From positions 1-12,943 of the forward strand of contig CAZDYI010000065.1 in assembly GCA_964509765.1 (NCBI GenBank): a DNA stretch of 12,943 nucleotides. The letters run 5' to 3'. The notes beneath the pieces are model-generated. The model had not been told where the DNA came from and ran no database searches. It worked only from the letters and a program-made list of their open reading frames with translations. Positions 1 through 9,500 of this stretch are shown piece by piece (within the stretch, counting starts at the first letter, position 1; each line of letters opens with the position of its first letter). The position numbers were made by a program, and so were the translations under genes. The DNA is from CAZDYI01 sp964509765 (GTDB lineage: Bacteria > Pseudomonadota > Gammaproteobacteria > Tethybacterales > Tethybacteraceae).

Positions 1-36
1 CCCTTGGTCCTGTATGTTCCCATGAGGCGGGCGATT

Positions 37-786
37 CTAGTTTCCGCCGGATGGGGGCCGGCGCTCCGCCTTTTTCACCGCGCTCAGCAGGCCGCGCAGC
101 ATCCGCACGTCCGCGGCGTCCGGCGAGGAGCGGTTGAGCAGCATCGTCAGCCTGCGGACCATCCGCCTGCGCATCCCGTCGTCGTCGCCGGGAAGCGACG
201 CGGCAAGGACCTGCTCGAGGTGCTCGAGCAGCGCCCGGACGTCGCCCTTGTCGGCGGTCTCGACTGGTTCCCTTTGCTCCACGGGATCCGCTGCCGCCAT
301 GCGCAGCTCGTGGCACGCCACCTGGATCGCCGCGGCGACGTTCAGCGAGTGGCTGCCGGGCTCCGTCGGAATCTCGACGATCATGTCGCAGACGTCGGTC
401 TCGGCGTTCGTCAGGCCGGCCTGCTCGGGCCCGAAGACGAGCGCGACCCTCTCGCCCGCGGCGAGCATGCCGGCCGCGTCCGCGGCGGCGGTGCGCACGT
501 CCTTGACCGGCTGCGACAGGTCGCGGCGCCTGGCGGTGAACGCAAAGGCGCGCTTGGAGTCCGCGATCGCCCCGTCGAGGCCGTCGGAAACCGCGGCCGA
601 ATCCAGTATTCTCCCGAGCCCCGACGCCCTGGCGACGGCCTCGGCCGATGTGTGGTCGCACCTGGGGTCGGCGAGCGCGAGCCGCGAGAGCCCCATGTTC
701 CCCATCGCGCGCGCCGCGGCGCCTATGTTGCCGGGGTGGGTCGTGCGCACCATGACGACGGTTGCGAGGTCGAGAGCCGATGCCAT
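37..786 (-). CDS. trmJ: tRNA (cytidine/uridine-2'-O-)-methyltransferase TrmJ
   Basis: 249-residue SPOUT-class methyltransferase. In the TrmJ family the enzyme uses S-adenosylmethionine to methylate the ribose 2'-OH of nucleotide 32 in the tRNA anticodon loop. Three knot motifs are visible: HPGNIGAAARAMGNMG at about residues 17-32, with Asn20 and the conserved Arg26; LVFGPEQAGLTN at about 116-127; and a PGSHSLNVAAAIQ segment at about 143-155. The C-terminal 80 residues form the usual charged helical extension. The length matches the family (about 240-260). The reading frame stays open far upstream, but the protein similarity begins at the ATG at 786, so I start there; the upstream part is antisense to ispF. 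It is divergent from ispF with 18 bp between the two ATGs. The stop codon is TAG at 37-39. The family assignment is firm; position 32 specificity is taken from the family. Confidence 0.93.
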   Translation of the reverse strand: MASALDLATVVMVRTTHPGNIGAAARAMGNMGLSRLALADPRCDHTSAEAVARASGLGRILDSAAVSDGLDGAIADSKRAFAFTARRRDLSQPVKDVRTAAADAAGMLAAGERVALVFGPEQAGLTNAETDVCDMIVEIPTEPGSHSLNVAAAIQVACHELRMAAADPVEQREPVETADKGDVRALLEHLEQVLAASLPGDDDGMRRRMVRRLTMLLNRSSPDAADVRMLRGLLSAVKKAERRPPSGGN

Positions 787-804
787 CCCTAGAATCCTAG
801 CGGT
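787..804. promoter_or_regulatory. 18-bp divergent trmJ/ispF intergenic region with facing -10-like elements
   Basis: The whole spacer between two divergent start codons is 18 bp. It holds a near-palindrome, CTAGAATCCTAG, at 789-800. Read forward it offers TAGAAT (791-796), one base from the sigma-70 -10 consensus. Read in reverse it offers TAGGAT (800-795). If these are -10 boxes, transcription would begin at or within a few bases of each ATG, giving leaderless or nearly leaderless mRNAs. That fits the absence of a clear Shine-Dalgarno sequence before ispF. I see no good -35 box at 16-18 bp on either side, so the promoter call is tentative. The first 11 bases recur exactly at 1287-1297, upstream of ilvB. 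Confidence 0.4.
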
Positions 805-1290
805 ATGTTGCGCATCGGAACCGGCTTTGACGTCCACAGGCTCGTCGACGGCAGGAGGCTGCTCATCGGCGGGGTCGAGATCCCGCACCCGCAGGGGCTG
901 GAGGGGCACTCCGACGCGGACGTCCTGATGCACGCGGTCTGCGACGCGCTTCTGGGCGCCGCGGCGCTCGGCGACATCGGGACGCACTTTCCCGACACGG
1001 ACCCGAAGTGGGAGGGAGTCTCGGGAACGGAGTTGCTGTCCGCTGTCGTCGCCAAGGTCGCCGCTGAAGGCTGGAGCGTCGGCAACGTCGACAGCACCGT
1101 GCTTGCGGAGGAGCCGCGAATCGCCCCGCACGGAAAGGCGATGCGCGAAAACATCGCGGCGTGCTGCGGGATCGGGGCGGAATCGGTCTCGGTCAAGGCC
1201 ACCACCCTCGAGGGGCTGGGCTTCCTCGGCAGGAAGGAGGGCATTGCTGCGCAGGCGGCGGTCACGATTCTGAAAGGCGGCAAGGGCTAG
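805..1290 (+). CDS. ispF: 2-C-methyl-D-erythritol 2,4-cyclodiphosphate synthase IspF
   Basis: 161-residue cytoplasmic enzyme of the non-mevalonate isoprenoid pathway. It cyclises CDP-methylerythritol 2-phosphate to MEcPP with release of CMP. The N-terminal signature GTGFDVHRL places the metal ligands at Asp9 and His11, and the third ligand is His43 in LMHAVCDALLGA. HSDAD at 35-39 and FPDTD at 62-66 are the conserved active-site loops. ATTLEGLGFLGRKEGIAA near the C-terminus is the family signature. The length is typical (157-165). The ATG at 805 gives the exact family N-terminus. No convincing ribosome binding site precedes it. ispD, the common neighbour of ispF, is not in the window; here ispF pairs divergently with trmJ and lies 42 bp before ilvB. 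Confidence 0.97.
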   Translation: MLRIGTGFDVHRLVDGRRLLIGGVEIPHPQGLEGHSDADVLMHAVCDALLGAAALGDIGTHFPDTDPKWEGVSGTELLSAVVAKVAAEGWSVGNVDSTVLAEEPRIAPHGKAMRENIAACCGIGAESVSVKATTLEGLGFLGRKEGIAAQAAVTILKGGKG

Positions 1291-1323
1291 AATCCTATAC
1301 CTTAATCCCCGTTTCCGCGAGGA
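1287..1323 (+). promoter_or_regulatory. Possible ilvB promoter element and Shine-Dalgarno
   Basis: The 11-mer CTAGAATCCTA at 1287-1297, identical to the one before ispF, overlaps the ispF stop codon. It contains a -10-like TAGAAT at 1288-1293. A second AT-rich stretch, CTATACCTTAAT, follows at 1296-1307. No clear -35 box is placed correctly. A Shine-Dalgarno GAGGA at 1319-1323 stands 9 nt before the ilvB ATG and supports that start. I see no attenuator-like leader peptide or T-box in the short gap. Confidence 0.35.
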
Positions 1324-1332
1324 ATCCCGAAA

Positions 1333-3057
1333 ATGAGCAAGTCGATGACCGGATCGCAGATCCTCCTTAGGGCGCTTCAGCTTGAGGGCGTCGAGGTGGT
1401 GTTCGGCTATCCGGGCGGGGCGGTCCTCCACATCTACGACGAGCTCGCGAAGAACCCGCGCGGGATCAGGCACGTCCTCTGCCGGCACGAGCAGGGCTGC
1501 TCGCACGCGGCCGACGGCTACGCGCGCGCGGCGAACAAGCCGGGAGTCTGCCTGGTCACCTCGGGGCCGGGTATCACCAACGCGGTCACCGGCATCGCGT
1601 CCGCCTACATGGACTCGATACCGATGGTGGTCATCTCGGGCCAGGTTCCGACCCACGCCATCGGCGAGGACGCATTCCAGGAGGTCGACTCGGTCGGCAT
1701 CACGCGGCCGTGCGTCAAGTACAACATCCTCGTCGACCGCGTCGAGGACCTCGCGGTCTCGGTCAAGCAGGCGTTCCACATCGCGACCTCCGGCCGCCCG
1801 GGTCCGGTGCTCGTCGACATCCCGAAGGACGTAAGCATCGCCGAGTGCGCCTTCGACTATCCCGACAGCCTCGAGCTGCGCTCGTACAAGCCCTCGCTTA
1901 AGGGCCATCCCGGACAGGTCAAGCGCGCGCTGAGGATGATCTCAGAGGCGAAGCGCCCGTACGTCTACACCGGCGGCGGCGTGATCAACTCGAACGCGTC
2001 TAAGGAGCTCGCCGACTTCGTCCGGCTGCTAGGCTGCCCGTGCACGAACACGCTCATGGGCCTAGGCGGCTATCCCTCGTCCGACGGGCAGTTCATCGGC
2101 ATGCTCGGCATGCACGGGACATACGAGGCCAACATGGCCATGCAGAAGTGCGACGTCCTGATCGCGGTCGGCGCGCGCTTCGACGACCGCGTCATCGGCA
2201 ACCCGGCGCACTTCGCCCAGGACGCGAGGAGGATCGTGCACATCGACGTCGACCCCTCGTCGATCTCCAAGCGCGTCCGCGTCGACGTCCCGATCGTCGG
2301 CGACGTCCGGCACGTCCTGCGGCAGCTGCTCGACGGCCTCAAGGGCGCCGCGGGCAAGAAGCTCCTTCCGGAAAAGAAGGCCCTGGCGGACTGGTGGAAA
2401 CAGGTGCGCAAGTGGCAGGAGAAGGACTGCCTGCGCTACGACCGCAAGTCGAAGCTGATCAAGCCGCAGCAGGTCATCGAAGCGCTCCACAAGGTCACCC
2501 GCGGCAACGCCTACGTCACCTCGGACGTCGGCCAGCACCAGATGTGGGCCGCGCAGTACTACGGCTTCGACAGGCCGCGGCGGTGGATCAACTCGGGCGG
2601 GCTCGGCGCGATGGGCTACGGCCTGCCTGCGGCGATCGGCGCGCAGATCGCGCAGCCGAAGGCGCAGGTCGCGTGCGTCACAGGCGAGGCGTCGATCGTG
2701 ATGTGCATCCAGGAGCTGTCGACGGCCAAGCAGTACCGCACGCCGGTAAAGGTCGTCAACCTCAACAACCGCTACATGGGCATGGTCCGCCAGTGGCAGG
2801 AGTTCTTCCACGGCTCGCGCTACTCGGAGTCGTACATGGACGCGCTGCCGGACTTCGTCGCGCTCGCGGAGAGCTTCGGCCACGTCGGGATGGAGATCCA
2901 CGAGCCGGGCGACGTGGAAGGCGCGCTCAAGGAGGCGTTCAAGCTCAAGGACCGGCTGGTGTTCATGGACTTCAAGACCGACGACTCCGAGAACGTCTTC
3001 CCGATGGTCGCCGCCGGCAAGGGCATCACCGAGATGGTCCTCGCCGAGGAGCTCTGA
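1333..3057 (+). CDS. ilvB: Acetolactate synthase large (catalytic) subunit, biosynthetic
   Basis: 574-residue thiamine-diphosphate and FAD enzyme that makes 2-acetolactate (valine/leucine) or 2-aceto-2-hydroxybutyrate (isoleucine) from pyruvate. The N-terminal PYR domain carries the catalytic Glu53 in RHEQGC, after the GYPGGAVLHIYDEL signature. The central FAD-associated domain has GARFDDRV and HIDVDPSSISK. The C-terminal PP domain has the ThDP/Mg motif, ending in the conserved LNN at 477-479, then MGMVRQWQEFF. The usual GDG start of that motif reads GEA here (residues 451-453). The start at 1333 is supported by GAGGA 9 nt upstream. The gene ends 4 nt before ilvN, so the two subunits are surely co-transcribed. 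It could equally be called ilvI; the length and the paired small subunit mark the anabolic type. Confidence 0.95.
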   Translation: MSKSMTGSQILLRALQLEGVEVVFGYPGGAVLHIYDELAKNPRGIRHVLCRHEQGCSHAADGYARAANKPGVCLVTSGPGITNAVTGIASAYMDSIPMVVISGQVPTHAIGEDAFQEVDSVGITRPCVKYNILVDRVEDLAVSVKQAFHIATSGRPGPVLVDIPKDVSIAECAFDYPDSLELRSYKPSLKGHPGQVKRALRMISEAKRPYVYTGGGVINSNASKELADFVRLLGCPCTNTLMGLGGYPSSDGQFIGMLGMHGTYEANMAMQKCDVLIAVGARFDDRVIGNPAHFAQDARRIVHIDVDPSSISKRVRVDVPIVGDVRHVLRQLLDGLKGAAGKKLLPEKKALADWWKQVRKWQEKDCLRYDRKSKLIKPQQVIEALHKVTRGNAYVTSDVGQHQMWAAQYYGFDRPRRWINSGGLGAMGYGLPAAIGAQIAQPKAQVACVTGEASIVMCIQELSTAKQYRTPVKVVNLNNRYMGMVRQWQEFFHGSRYSESYMDALPDFVALAESFGHVGMEIHEPGDVEGALKEAFKLKDRLVFMDFKTDDSENVFPMVAAGKGITEMVLAEEL

Positions 3058-3061
3058 GGGC

Positions 3062-3541
3062 ATGAGGCGCATCCTTTCGGTCACCCTCGAGAACAGGCCG
3101 GGGGCGCTGTCGCGGGTCGTGTCGATGTTCACCGCCCGGGCGTTCAACATCGACTCGCTGACGGTTGCCGAGACCGAGGACCCGACGCTCAGCCGGATGA
3201 CGATCGTCACGCACGGCGACGACAACGTCATCGAGCAGATCATCAAGCAGATCAACAAGATCATCGACGTCAACACGGTGACCGACATCACCGAGAAGGA
3301 GCACGTCGAGCGCGAGCTGCTGATGGTCAAGGTCCGCGCGGAGACCGGCGAGGTCCGCGAGGAGATGGTCCGCCTGGTCTCGGTCTTCCGCGGCCGGGTA
3401 AACGACGTCACGGACAAGGGCTACATCATAGAGGTCACGGGCACGGGCCAGAAGCTCGACGCGTTCCTCGGCGCCCTTCCGGGCAACAGCATCCTCGAGA
3501 CGGTCCGCACCGGAGTGGCCGGAGTGACCAGGGGGAGATAG
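3062..3541 (+). CDS. ilvN: Acetolactate synthase small (regulatory) subunit
   Basis: 159-residue regulatory subunit that activates the catalytic subunit and confers feedback inhibition by valine. The N-terminal ACT domain (about 1-78) starts MRRILSVTLENRPGALSRVV and includes NIDSLTVAETEDPTLSRMTI. Asn11, Gly14, Ser17 and Asn29 match positions that matter for valine sensitivity in E. coli IlvH, so I expect a valine-sensitive enzyme. The C-terminal ALS small-subunit domain (about 82-157) contains FRGRVNDVTDKGYIIEVTG and KLDAFLGAL. The length and sequence follow the proteobacterial IlvH type. It starts 4 nt after the ilvB stop, with TGAGGG just upstream serving as a ribosome binding site. It could also be labelled ilvH. 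Confidence 0.95.
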   Translation: MRRILSVTLENRPGALSRVVSMFTARAFNIDSLTVAETEDPTLSRMTIVTHGDDNVIEQIIKQINKIIDVNTVTDITEKEHVERELLMVKVRAETGEVREEMVRLVSVFRGRVNDVTDKGYIIEVTGTGQKLDAFLGALPGNSILETVRTGVAGVTRGR

Positions 3542-3542
3542 G

Positions 3543-3567
3543 CCCGCTCCAAGGGCCTGAGAGCGGG
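3543..3567 (+). terminator. Hairpin after ilvN, possible weak terminator
   Basis: A 7-bp perfect stem, CCCGCTC (3543-3549) with GAGCGGG (3561-3567), and an 11-nt loop begins right after the ilvN stop. It lies in the 38-nt gap before the helicase gene. No T-run follows, so it is not a canonical intrinsic terminator. It could slow or partly stop ilvBN transcripts before the very long downstream gene, or protect the ilvN 3' end. Confidence 0.35.
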
Positions 3568-3579
3568 GACGGTGCCACT

Positions 3580-6500
3580 GTGAACTCCGGCACCGAAGCA
3601 GGTGACGAGGCCGCTGCCGTGATGGCGGTGCGGCTCGAAGCCAGGGCGAAGGCGAACCTCGCCCTGCACCGGCAAGGATACCCGCTTGTCACGGAACTCA
3701 CCCTAAGCAATCCCGAAGGCAGCGAGGCATCGGAGGGCCTCGTCGTCAGGCTGAGTTCCGACCCGGGTTTCGTCGCGCCGAGGGAATGGGCAGTCGAGCG
3801 TCTAGGACCCGGCGAGAGCCTGTCGCTGCCGCACCGCGAGGTAGAGCTCAACGGGGAGTTCCTCGCAGGCCTTGAGGATGCAACGCAGGGCGAGGTGACC
3901 GTCACCGTCCTGTCCGGCGGACGGACTGTTGCGGAGGAGAAAAGGCCGGTCGAGGTACTCGCGCGCAACCAGTGGGGCGGGACGGTCCACATCCCGGAGA
4001 TGCTCGCGGCGTTCTGCGCCCCGGACGACCCTGCGGCGGACGGGCTGCTCAAGCAGGCAGGGGAGGTGCTCAAGGCCGGAGGGATCGACGGCGGCCTCGA
4101 CGGTTACGCCCCGCGCATCCGCGAGCGCGCCTGGCAGCAGGTGAACGCGGCATACGCCGCGGTCGCGGGGCTCGGCCTCAAGGGCGAGGCGCCGCCCGAG
4201 GGCTTCGGGAGGGACGGACTGAGGATCAGGTCGCCTTCCGAGGTCGTTGCAGTCGGAGCGGCCACAGGCCTCGACGCCGCTTTGCTGGTGTGCTCCTGCC
4301 TAGAGCGGGCCGGCCTCAACCCGATCGTCATGCTTGCCGGCGAGCACGCCTTCGCCGGTGCGTTCCTGCAGCCTGAGCGCTTCTCCACGGTTGTCGTCGA
4401 GGATGCGGAGACCGTGCGCAAGCGCGGCAAGCTGTTCGAGATCGCCTTTGTCGATGCGTCGGGCCTGGTCCGGCCCAAGCCGCCGTCGTTCAAGGACGCG
4501 ATCCAGGCGGCAAGGGCCCTGCTCAAGCCTGAAAGCGACCCGGAATTTCTGTGCGCGGTCGACATCTGTCAGGCGCGGACCTTCGGCATCAAGCCTCTGT
4601 TTCAGGAGTCCCCCGGCGGAGAGGCCGAGAGCGCGGACGGAGCGGGGGCAGGAGCCGAGATTGCCCTCGACGAGCCGCCGGAGATGCCGGACTACGACGT
4701 CGAGGCCGCCGAGGAGGCGCCGCAGGACTCCGACGGCAGGCTCGGCCGCTGGCAGCGCAAGCTCCTCGACCTTACCCTCAGGAACCCGCTGCTCAACCAC
4801 AGGCCCGGCTCCGGGCTGCGGCTGATCTGCGCCGACCCGGCGCTGCTCGAGGACAAGCTCGACCAGGGCCGCAAGATCAAGATCGGCGCGGTGCCCGCGC
4901 TTGCCGCGGACCGTCAGGAAGGGGGCGAGGGCGCGCCCAAGGGCGACGACGCCTACCTCGACGCGGCGCGCGAGGCGCTCGAGAGCAACGCGGTCCTCGT
5001 CAACCTGCCGAAGGACGAGCTAGACAGGCGGGCGGTGCAGCTCTACCGGAAGTCGCAGTCGTCGCTCCAGGAGAGCGGCTCGAACACGCTGTTCCTCGCG
5101 CTCGGCTACCTGACCTGGAAGAAGAGCAAGAAGTCCAAGCGCAACCGCGCGCCGCTTGTCCTGCTTCCGGTCACGCTCGAGCGCAAGACCGTGCGCGGCG
5201 GGATCCGCCTCGCTGGCCACGACGACGAGGCGCGGTTCAACACGACGCTGCTGCAGATGCTCCGCGAGGACTTCGCCCTGGACGTCAAGGGTCTCGATGA
5301 CGAGCTGCCGACGGACGAGCACGGGGTCGACGTTAGGAAGGTCTGGGCGCAGGTGCGTCACGAGATCAGGGACGCAGAGGGCTTCGAGGTAACCGAGGAG
5401 GTCGCGCTTGCGCACTTCTCGTTCGCCAAGTACCTGATGTGGAAGGACCTGGCGGACAGGACCGAGGAGCTCAAGGGCTCAAAGCTGGTCCGCCACCTCC
5501 TCGAGACCCCGGGCGAGTCCTACAGGAGCGAGGTCGGTTTCGTCGACGCCCGCGAGCTCGACGACTCGTACGAGCCCAAGGAGCTGATGACGACGCTGCC
5601 TGCGGACTCATCGCAGCTTGCCGCGGTCGCGGCCGCCGACAAGGGCAAGGACTTCATCATCGAGGGCCCGCCCGGCACGGGCAAGTCGCAGACGATCTCG
5701 AACCTGATCGCGCACATGCTCGGCCAGGGCAAGAAGGTCCTGTTCGTCTCCGAGAAGATCGCGGCGCTCGAGGTCGTGCATCGCCGGCTGAAGGCGACCG
5801 GCGTCGGGAGGTTCTGTCTCGAGCTGCACTCGAACAAGGCGAACAAGAAGGAAGTGCTTGCCTACCTGAACGCCTGCTGGGACGCAGCTTCCGACCACGA
5901 GCCGCAGGAGTGGGACGCCGAGGCGAAAAAGCTCGCCGAGCTGCGCGGCAGGCTGAACGACCTGGTGAAGGCCCTGCACAAGAAGCGCGAGAACGGCCTG
6001 TCGGCCCAGCATGCGTTCGGGGTGAGGATCAAGGGCAGCGAGCTGGCGGACAAGGTCAGGCTTGACTGGAGGGATGCCGGCATCCACTCAGCCGGCGAGC
6101 TCGAGGCCATGCGCGCAACCGCGCGCAACCTGGGGGTCCTGGCAGGGACGATCGGCGACTATTCCGCGCTGCCGGAATGGATGCGTCTTGTCGGCTCGGC
6201 GGATTGGACGCCTAGGTGGGAGCAGGAGCTCGTCGACTCGGCGAACAGTCTCAGCGGCGCGGCGAAGGAACTGGCCAGGTCCAGGGAGGCCCTGCAGGAG
6301 GAGCTAAAGGTCGCGATCGCTGGCGACCTTGACGGCCTTTCAAAGCTGCTGCGGTTAACCGAGCTGGTCGAAACCGGCTCGAAGCTTAGCGGGCGCAAGG
6401 CCGAGTTCCTGGAACAGGCATCATCAGGCCAGTTCGGCTTCGCCGTCGAGCCCGGCGCGGAAGAGCTGCTGTCGCTATTGAAAACAGCCTTGGAAATGCT

Positions 6501-9500
6501 TGACGGGATCAGCGCCGCAAGAGGATCGCTTTCATGCGAGTACTCTGCGGACGCTTGGCGTCGACTGGACGGGGAGCGGATACTGACCCTTTGGCTGGAC
6601 GCAAGCTTGAAGTGGGCTCCGTTCGCATTCCTGGCCAAGAAGAGGATCACGAAGCTGATGGTTGAGGGCGGCGCGAAGGGAAGCCCTGATCCAGGTAAGG
6701 ACGCGGCGTTGCTCGCAGAAATCCGCAGGCTTGCGCATGAGCTCGAGGAGCTGGCGAAGTCGGATCCAAGGCTCGGCTCGGTCGCAGGCTGGAACGGAAT
6801 CGACAGTGACGTCGACACGTTGCGCTCCTCCTGCGAGGCTGCGCAGTCAACCCACGAGACCCATGTGCAGCTTAAGCTCGGGGCGGACGAGATCAGAAGC
6901 GAGGCGGAAAAGATCCTGAAGTCGGCATCATCGGTAGGCGACGCGGCGGCCCTTGCAAAGAGCATGGCCGAAGGAACGCTCGAGCACAGCCCGGCGATGG
7001 ATGGTTACGGAAAGGCGTACTCCGAGTTCTCGGAGTCATTGAAGTCCTACGAGTCTGTTGCTGCGACGGAACTGGGAGGGCATGCGCACGGCGAGAAAAA
7101 CTTCACCTCGTGGGTGGAGGGGCTGGCATCCGCTGTGTCAGGCGACCGGAGCGGCCTCAACGACTGGTGCAGGTGGCAAAGGGAAAGGCAACAGGCAGCG
7201 GGCAACGGGCAGGGCGCCTTGGTCGAGGCCATCGAAGCGGGAGCAATCGAGCCCGGAGAGTCCGAGGATGCGTTCGAGGCGGCGTACTGCAGCTGGTTCT
7301 CGAACCGCCTGTTCGAGACGGACGAGACGCTCAGGCGCTTCAACCGGACCGAGCACGAGAGCGTCATGAGGCAGTTCCAGTCGGCCGACGACGGCTTCTT
7401 CGACACGACAGCGCGCGCGGTCGCGGCCCGGCTGTCGGCCGGGATCCCGAGGAAGGACTCGACCAAGCGCAGCTCGGAGTGGGGCGTGCTGCTGCGCGAG
7501 ACGCAGAAGAAGATGCGCCACAAGCCGGTCCGGCAGCTGATCAGGGAAATACCCGAGCCGCTTTCGAAGCTCGCGCCGTGCATGATGATGTCGCCGCTTT
7601 CAGTCGCGCAGTACCTGCCTGCGGACCAGGCGCTGTTCGACGTGATCATCTTCGACGAGGCCTCGCAGGTCACGGTGTGGGACGCGGTGGGCGCCATCGC
7701 CCGCGGCAAGCAGGTCATCGTCGCAGGCGACCCGAAGCAGATGCCGCCGACAAACTTCTTCAGCAGGTCCGAGGAGCCCGACGACGACGTCGACTACGAG
7801 GGCGACCTCGAGAGCATCCTCGACGAGATGATCGCCGCCGGCATACCGCGCTGCAGGCTGAACCTGCACTACCGGTCGAGGAGGGAAAGCCTGATCGCGT
7901 TCTCGAACAGCCGCTACTACAACGAGGAGCTGGTCACTTTCCCGGCTCCCGTCCATCCGGACGAGGGCGTGAAGTTCGTCAAGGTCGACGGGCACTACAG
8001 CCGCGGCCGGGCGCGCACCAACCGCGCCGAGGCCGATGCGATCGTCGCCGAGATCGTGCGCAGGCTCACCCATGAGTCCGCTGAGGTCCGCAACAGGACC
8101 ATCGGCGTGGTCACCTTCAACTCGCAGCAGCAGGCCCTGATCCAGGACCTGCTCGACAAGGCAAGGGGCGAGCACCCGGAGATCGAGGAGTTCTTCAGCG
8201 ACGAGCTTGAGGAGCCGGTCTTCGTCAAGAACCTCGAGGCGGTCCAGGGCGACGAGCGCGACGTGATCATGTTCTCGATCACCTACGGCCCCGACGAGAC
8301 GGGCCACATGACGATGAACTTCGGTCCGATGAACCGCGACGGCGGCGAGCGGCGGCTGAACGTCGCGATCACCCGCGCGAGGTACGAGAAGATCGTCTTC
8401 TCATCAGTGTCGTCGGACGAGATCGACGCAAGCCGCACCTCATACGACGCGATCAAGGACCTCAAGGACTACCTCAGGTACGCCAAGGAGGGCAGAGGTG
8501 TGCTGCCGGCGCTGGACTCCGGATCACTGGGCCGGACCGAGTCGCCGTTCGAGACGTACGTGATGGAGGAGCTGCGACGGGCGGGGTGGAAGGTCGACAC
8601 GCAGATAGGCGTCTCGAGCTACAGGATAGACCTTGCCGTGATCCATCCCGACAAGCCCGGCACCTACCTTGCGGGCGTCGAGTGCGACGGCGCGATGTAC
8701 CACTCGTCCGCCACGGCGCGCGAGCGTGACAAGATACGCCAGAAGATGCTTGAGGGCCTGGGCTGGACCTTGTTCAGGGTGTGGTCGACCGACTGGTGGA
8801 TAGACCAGGCAAGCGCGTTCAACACGCTCAACGAGGAGCTGAAGGAACACCTTGAGAAGGACAGGCAGAAGCGCGGTGCGGACAAGGCTTCGGATTCTGT
8901 GAGCGTCGTCCGGGAGGAAGTTGCCATTCCGGTCAAGGAGGAAGACGCACAGGAAGAATCTGTTTTGGAATCGGACGCGCCTGTGCCCGAGCCGGAGCCG
9001 GCCGGACCCGCTGAGCACAGTTACAAGGTGTCCGGCCTGGCCGAATCAAGCCTGGTCTCGTCGGCGGACAGGTTTTTCGACGGCGGGTACGACAGCGAGT
9101 TGTCTGCCGCGATCGAACAGGTCGTCCGGGATGAGGGCCCGGTCCACGAGGACGTGTTGTACCGAAGGATTACGCAGGCGCACGGCTTCAGGCGCTTGGG
9201 AGGAAAGATGCGGAAGCGGCTGGCGGAACTGGCGGAAGGAGTCAGCCGTGTCACCCGCGAGGAGGGCGGAGCGTTCTACTGGCCGAAGGGTGCGGGTTCG
9301 GATGCCGAGGTTCCCGCACGGGTTTACGGGCGGACAGGCGAGCTGACAGACGTGGGCTGCATCTGCCGCGAGGAGCTCAGAAGGATCGACGAGGTGTTCG
9401 GTCTGCAGCGAGACCCTGAGAAAGTTGCGCGCAAGGTCGGCCTGCGGAGGGTCACAAAAGGCGCCCTTGAGCGGATCTCATCTGCCTTGGGAAGTCACGG

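Noticed and set aside
1..36. Possible start of another minus-strand gene (ATG at 23-21, 13 nt after the trmJ stop).
   Set aside because: Fewer than eight codons are in the window and no clear ribosome binding site precedes the ATG, so it cannot be supported.
787..1908. Long minus-strand open frame extending trmJ upstream across ispF and into ilvB.
   Set aside because: It is an open antisense frame caused by high GC. The TrmJ similarity begins at 786, and ispF and ilvB on the other strand are unmistakable.
2062..3417. Minus-strand open frame of about 450 codons opposite ilvB/ilvN.
   Set aside because: Its translation is Arg/Asp/Leu-rich without any motif and it lies antisense to two well-recognised genes.
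7110..8075. Alternative plus-strand frame inside the helicase gene.
   Set aside because: It is an Arg/Gly-rich shadow frame of the region holding the helicase Walker B motifs; there is no sign of a frameshift in the main frame.
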